Assembly (NCBI GenBank): GCA_964614375.1
Contig: CAZTLI010000050.1
Location: 1 to 18,595, forward strand
Source of the DNA: CAZTLI01 sp964614375
GTDB taxonomy: Bacteria > Chloroflexota > Anaerolineae > Aggregatilineales > Phototrophicaceae
Length of the DNA stretch: 18,595 nucleotides
Direction of reading: 5' to 3'
Position numbers and translations under genes: made by a program. Below are positions 15,124 through 18,595 of this stretch, in pieces. How positions within the stretch are numbered: the stretch's first letter is position 1; the number at the start of each line of letters is the position of its first letter. Below the pieces are notes generated by a model, which made no database searches, was not told the origin of the DNA, and worked only from the letters and a program-made list of their open reading frames with translations.

Positions 15124-16331
15124 CGGCTTTGTTCCAACAATTTTGCATATAAATCCATATAACTTTCCGCCACGCCATCCAGTGAATAGGGTGCGAGGGC
15201 TGCCCGTGCTGCTGCGCCCATTTCGCGCCCGCGTGCAGGATTTTCAATATACGCGCAGAGGTGTTCAGTCAGCTTATCGACATCTTCGGGATGACATAAG
15301 AATCCGCGTTCACCATCCAAAATTAATTCGTTCAGGCCGCCGATATTGCTGACGATAATCGCCAGTCCAGTAGACATGGCCTCCAGGACGGCGTTTGACA
15401 GGCCCTCCCCTTCTGATAGCAGCACATAAATATCCGCCGCGCGCAAATATTCTTCTGCATTATGGACTGCGCCGGGAAAATTGACAATCTCGCCCAGTCC
15501 ATGTTCGGCGATAATGCCTTCCAGTTTAGTCTTATAATCTAACGCTTCCGTGACATCACCCGGTTGGACGAGGTAGATATTGGGGTGTTTTTTGCGCACC
15601 TGTGCCAGCGCCTTTAACAACACGTCTGAGCGTTTGCGCGGGTCCAGGCGTCCATGCGAGACGATGATCGTCGCGTCTGTGGGCAGGCCGAGCTTTTCGC
15701 GTAAGGCCATTTTCTCATCGGCGGCTGCGGGATGAAAAAATTCGGTGTCGATACCATTAGGGATGCGATTGGTTTTGTGCCCAAGTCCAACGGATGTTAA
15801 CTCGTCTTCAATCGCCTGCGTCGTGGCAATCCATTCGTTGGCACGTTTGGTCAGCCAATACCACAGTGACGGCGGCAGCAATATCTTCCGCAGTAATCGC
15901 GAAAAAGTCGTGAGTTCTGTTGATTTTGCTGGCACACGAATGACATCGCCCTGTGTGGGCACTTTAACGATCAACGGTTTACGTGCCGACCATTTCGCAA
16001 GCAGGCCGACGATGAATAATGACCGCACATCATGGACATGGAAAATATCGAATTCGTTGCGATGCCGGAACAGCCACCACGTAAACGGCAAAATCTCCTG
16101 CACACTGCGGCGATTGGTGCGCGGCCCATGCGGGCCTATACGATAAATGGGCAAGTCACCGGGCAATATTTCGTGGGTGGCGGTTTCCGGGTCGATGTGG
16201 CGGGCGAGGATACTCACGTTCGCACCGCGTTTTATCAACTGTCGCGATAGACGCAAACACTGCATCCCCAATCCATCCGGTATTGGATAAAACAGGTCTA
16301 TCACCATCACGACACGCGGTTCATTACTCAT
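15120..16331 (-). CDS. GT4-family glycosyltransferase
   Basis: A 403-residue GT-B enzyme, probably adding one sugar in the repeat unit. The N-terminal domain begins RVVMVIDLFYPIPDGLGMQ (6-24). An acceptor-domain FHVHD (97-101) and IVKVPTQGDVIRV (121-133) follow. The donor domain holds IPNGIDTEFF (190-199), VSHGRLDPRKRSD (224-236) and the EX7E pair Glu309/Glu317 within EGEGLSNAVLEAM. The ATG at 16331 has only a weak upstream site, AGAAAG. It overlaps the next GT4 gene by 4 bp at the other end. A gap of 100 bp separates it from the phosphotransferase gene; that gap has a weak GGCGC/GCGCC hairpin but no clear terminator or promoter. Confidence 0.9.
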   Translation of the reverse strand: MSNEPRVVMVIDLFYPIPDGLGMQCLRLSRQLIKRGANVSILARHIDPETATHEILPGDLPIYRIGPHGPRTNRRSVQEILPFTWWLFRHRNEFDIFHVHDVRSLFIVGLLAKWSARKPLIVKVPTQGDVIRVPAKSTELTTFSRLLRKILLPPSLWYWLTKRANEWIATTQAIEDELTSVGLGHKTNRIPNGIDTEFFHPAAADEKMALREKLGLPTDATIIVSHGRLDPRKRSDVLLKALAQVRKKHPNIYLVQPGDVTEALDYKTKLEGIIAEHGLGEIVNFPGAVHNAEEYLRAADIYVLLSEGEGLSNAVLEAMSTGLAIIVSNIGGLNELILDGERGFLCHPEDVDKLTEHLCAYIENPARGREMGAAARAALAPYSLDGVAESYMDLYAKLLEQSR

Positions 16332-16431
16332 AAAGGCTAACTTTCTGGATGCGTCGTTGTCTTTTTTGTTTGGTTAGTTTACGCAAGAAACAGGATTTGG
16401 CGCAAATCGTCTAGCGCCTGCTGGAAAGTCA

Positions 16432-17571
16432 CTACACATCGAACACCCCCAGCTTATATTGGCTTGCGAGTGTCGCTAAGGCGGTGATTCGGTTGCGGAA
16501 ACCACGTATGGCTCGGAGCGATGCCGGTTTGCCATCCCACACGTCCGCCCATAAGAACCAGATGTCGAGTAAGTAGGCCATATGCAGCAGCGGGATGTGC
16601 GCTGCATCAATGTCTAGCCCTGTGCAGTAGCGTTCGATAACCTGCCGCTGCGTCTGATAAATCGCTTTCATTGGATTGCCGTGGGCCAGTGTCAAAAAGT
16701 GGAACATATCCCATCCCGGCGATGACCCGGCGGCGGCATATTCCACATCAATGGCTTGCAGCTTGTTGTGGCTTGTATCCAGCCCGGTATTCCAGGGGGT
16801 GAAATCGCCCAGACGCCAGACAAATGGCAGTTCGGTAGTGCCCAGTCGTGCTTCAAGGAGATTGCAGACCTGGCGCAAAATAGACTGTTGATGATTGCCA
16901 ATTATTGACTCGAAGCGATTGAGTGCGTTTTGACTGCGCTGCCAGAAGGGACTCTGTGTCAATTGAACGCGCACAGTATCCACAGCTGCCAATTCCAGCA
17001 AAAAGTTGAGATGCAGGTCAGTCAGGGTGGCATCGCCGGATTGCAAATGCAGCGGTTCAGTAATGAGTATAGAACGGTCTTGCCATTCGCTATAATGCAC
17101 CACCGTGGGAAATTGTCCATGTTTCAGATTGTGTTCGCTCAAGGTATTGAGCGTATGCTGTTCATTGCGAACCAGATTGGATGTGCGCGCATCAAGGCCA
17201 ATTTTGGCATAGCCGATTTCGCTGCCCTGTGCATCCATCACGAGCAGGACGGGTTTGCGCTGTGGGCCCGGCGTGCCCAATGACACACCAAAACATAAGT
17301 CATCGCGCCCTAATACGTCACAAATGTGTTGGAGCAGTCCGGGCGGCGTGCTGTCGTCTGCGCCGAGCTGAATACGCGGCAGGAAGGGTTGTGCCACACG
17401 CATTTGCAATGCCGTCGCCAGCACGCGCTTTGCCACGCGCGCCTTCAGTCCATAGGCATTGTATAGATTCAACGCCTGCAACGCCGCCGCCTGCGACGTT
17501 GTTGGCAGCATGTAACCCCGTCCATCGCCTAAATTGAGGAAAAAATAATCGGACAGCTTGTTATCCGTCAC
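16432..17571 (-). CDS. APH/choline-kinase-like phosphotransferase
   Basis: A 379-residue protein with protein-kinase-like (aminoglycoside phosphotransferase family) features. Seen: GYAKIG with Lys123 as the likely ATP lysine, Glu137 in VRNEQ as a candidate helix-C Glu, GDFTPWN (255-261) matching the catalytic loop HGDxxxxN with its leading His replaced by Leu254, and IDVEYA with Asp275 as the metal-binding residue. The essential Asp256 and Asn261 are kept, so it is probably active. About 110 N-terminal residues lie before the kinase core and are unrecognised. The start is GTG at 17571 with AAGGG just upstream. A small-molecule or sugar kinase role in the glycan locus is likely. Resistance to aminoglycosides is not suggested by the setting. 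Confidence 0.8.
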   Translation of the reverse strand: MTDNKLSDYFFLNLGDGRGYMLPTTSQAAALQALNLYNAYGLKARVAKRVLATALQMRVAQPFLPRIQLGADDSTPPGLLQHICDVLGRDDLCFGVSLGTPGPQRKPVLLVMDAQGSEIGYAKIGLDARTSNLVRNEQHTLNTLSEHNLKHGQFPTVVHYSEWQDRSILITEPLHLQSGDATLTDLHLNFLLELAAVDTVRVQLTQSPFWQRSQNALNRFESIIGNHQQSILRQVCNLLEARLGTTELPFVWRLGDFTPWNTGLDTSHNKLQAIDVEYAAAGSSPGWDMFHFLTLAHGNPMKAIYQTQRQVIERYCTGLDIDAAHIPLLHMAYLLDIWFLWADVWDGKPASLRAIRGFRNRITALATLASQYKLGVFDV

Positions 17572-17629
17572 GAAAACCCTTATCTGTAGTCATGAAAGCA
17601 CAAATATAGCTTCACAAAGATGAAGTACA

Positions 17630-18595
17630 TTATTCTGTGTTTGCTGCCAGAACACCATCAATCCATTGTCTCGTATTGGCCGAATCGGTGAAGACGCCGT
17701 ATTTTTCGATAAACCGATCAACCAATAACTCCACAATCCGCGAAGCAATGACTTCTGGTGGCGCATCAATATGAATAATGGCGTCAACATCCCCCGATTC
17801 CGCGAGTTTCAGCCATGACCGCAACAATTCATTGAGTTCATCCAGTGGCAGTTCATCTTTGCGATTGAAAATACGCTCTGGATCGTCATAGAGCATAATC
17901 ACAAGGTCGGGTCGTGGTACGCGATTCCACAACCAGCGTGTTCCCCATTTAGATGCCAAACCATAGCGGATGGGGTCAATCAGCATATCTACGGCGTAAC
18001 GATCATAACACACCAGATAGAGCGCGCTGGAATCTTTTTTATCCCGCAGATAGTGCCCCAGTACATAGTCGAACCAATAATAGAGCAGTCGCAGAGTATG
18101 AAATTTGCCCGGTTCGCGGCGCGGCGGCAGCTTGCCAAATTCATCGGGTTTTGGGGCTGGTTTGCCCAGAAAAGCGCCTAATCGTGGTGTCATACGCGGA
18201 CGCCAGTGGCGCCGTTTGATGCCGAGAAACGGGTCGGGTATCTGTTGTTCGAGCGCATTCATGGTGGAGGTTTTGCCCACGCCATCCGGCCCAACCAGGG
18301 CAATAATCGGCACGATGCCACTAAAGTGCGGTTTAATCTGGCGCGATAACCAGGGCCGAATCATGCCGAAGCTAGTCAAAGGATTGCGGATGATACCCCG
18401 CCAGCGCACGGTTCGGCGAATCGGTTTGATGAGGCGTTTGACCTGTTCATCTTCGCCTGATTGCAGCGCCGTCATCAGTTGGTTGCTGAGTTCTGTGCCG
18501 AGCAATCGGTCACAATTGGCGCGAATATCGGGCGTGTCGGGCAAATCGTCCCAGGGGCGTTTGGGTAAACGTCCGGTGAGGACATACATCATCAC
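17630..18595 (-). CDS. P-loop (thymidylate-kinase-like) nucleotide kinase, 5' end cut
   Basis: At least 321 residues; the frame remains open at the right edge, so the true start lies outside the window. The Walker A motif GPDGVGKT is at visible residues 102-109 (preceded by IIALV). YDRY follows at 197-200 and resembles the DRY/DR(F/Y) of thymidylate kinases. Then come a PDLVIMLYDDPERIFNRKDE segment (229-248) and a DAIIHIDAPPEVIASRIVELL C-terminus. The roughly 95 residues before the P-loop are predicted to belong to a longer N-terminal region of unknown type. Relatives of this architecture occur next to polysaccharide genes, where their substrate is unproven. It lies 58 bp upstream of the phosphotransferase gene, in the same direction. 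Confidence 0.8.
   Translation of the reverse strand: MMMYVLTGRLPKRPWDDLPDTPDIRANCDRLLGTELSNQLMTALQSGEDEQVKRLIKPIRRTVRWRGIIRNPLTSFGMIRPWLSRQIKPHFSGIVPIIALVGPDGVGKTSTMNALEQQIPDPFLGIKRRHWRPRMTPRLGAFLGKPAPKPDEFGKLPPRREPGKFHTLRLLYYWFDYVLGHYLRDKKDSSALYLVCYDRYAVDMLIDPIRYGLASKWGTRWLWNRVPRPDLVIMLYDDPERIFNRKDELPLDELNELLRSWLKLAESGDVDAIIHIDAPPEVIASRIVELLVDRFIEKYGVFTDSANTRQWIDGVLAANTE

Noticed and set aside
16399..16418. GGCGC/GCGCC hairpin after the phosphotransferase gene
   Set aside because: Only a 5-bp stem with a broken T-tract; too weak to call a terminator.
16432..17571. Aminoglycoside-resistance gene
   Set aside because: Only the general kinase fold motifs match. The context is polysaccharide synthesis and the N-terminus is atypical.

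Overview
The window is about 18.6 kb of moderately GC-rich bacterial chromosome. It carries a cell-surface or exopolysaccharide locus, almost all of it on the minus strand. No rRNA, tRNA, CRISPR array, integrase or transposase was found. The giant surface protein ends in a Gram-positive-type sortase signal. It also carries Big_9/DUF11/malectin-like domains, and the glycan genes beside it are mostly GT4 enzymes. Together these suggest a monoderm or atypical-envelope environmental bacterium. Chloroflexota (Anaerolineae-like) is my best guess from protein style alone, held with low to moderate confidence.

Layout, left to right. (1) Positions 1-281 hold the N-terminus of a minus-strand receiver-like protein with a degenerate phosphorylation site, cut by the window edge. 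(2) A gap of about 355 bp leads to a plus-strand stand-alone FHA-domain protein (637-1074), with a plausible promoter and its own terminator. (3) A second, symmetric hairpin at 1159-1201 separates it from the convergent giant gene. (4) Positions 1268-8926 encode a 2552-residue secreted, multi-repeat surface protein with an LPQTG wall-sorting signal. (5) A 506-bp AT-rich gap holds a perfect inverted repeat and a short direct repeat. (6) Positions 9433-18595 are a co-directional glycan cluster.

In transcription order (right to left) the cluster is: a thymidylate-kinase-like P-loop protein (5' end outside the window), an APH/choline-kinase-like phosphotransferase, two GT4 glycosyltransferases, an O-antigen ligase/polymerase-like membrane protein, a third GT4, a CDP-paratose-2-epimerase-like SDR, and a WecG/TagA/CpsF-family glycosyltransferase. 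Three junctions are 4-bp ATGA overlaps and a fourth also overlaps or nearly abuts, so translation is probably coupled.

The glycosyltransferases, the SDR and the Wzy/WaaL-like protein would build and polymerise or transfer a surface polysaccharide. The two kinase-like proteins could phosphorylate a precursor or a regulator. The giant LPQTG protein lies just downstream in the same direction and may share the cell surface with that glycan; this link is inference. The most unusual features are a malectin-like domain nested inside a prealbumin/SpaA-like domain, Cys pairs with two discrete spacings in the DUF11-like repeats, an SDR with Phe in place of the catalytic Tyr, and the degenerate receiver at the left edge.
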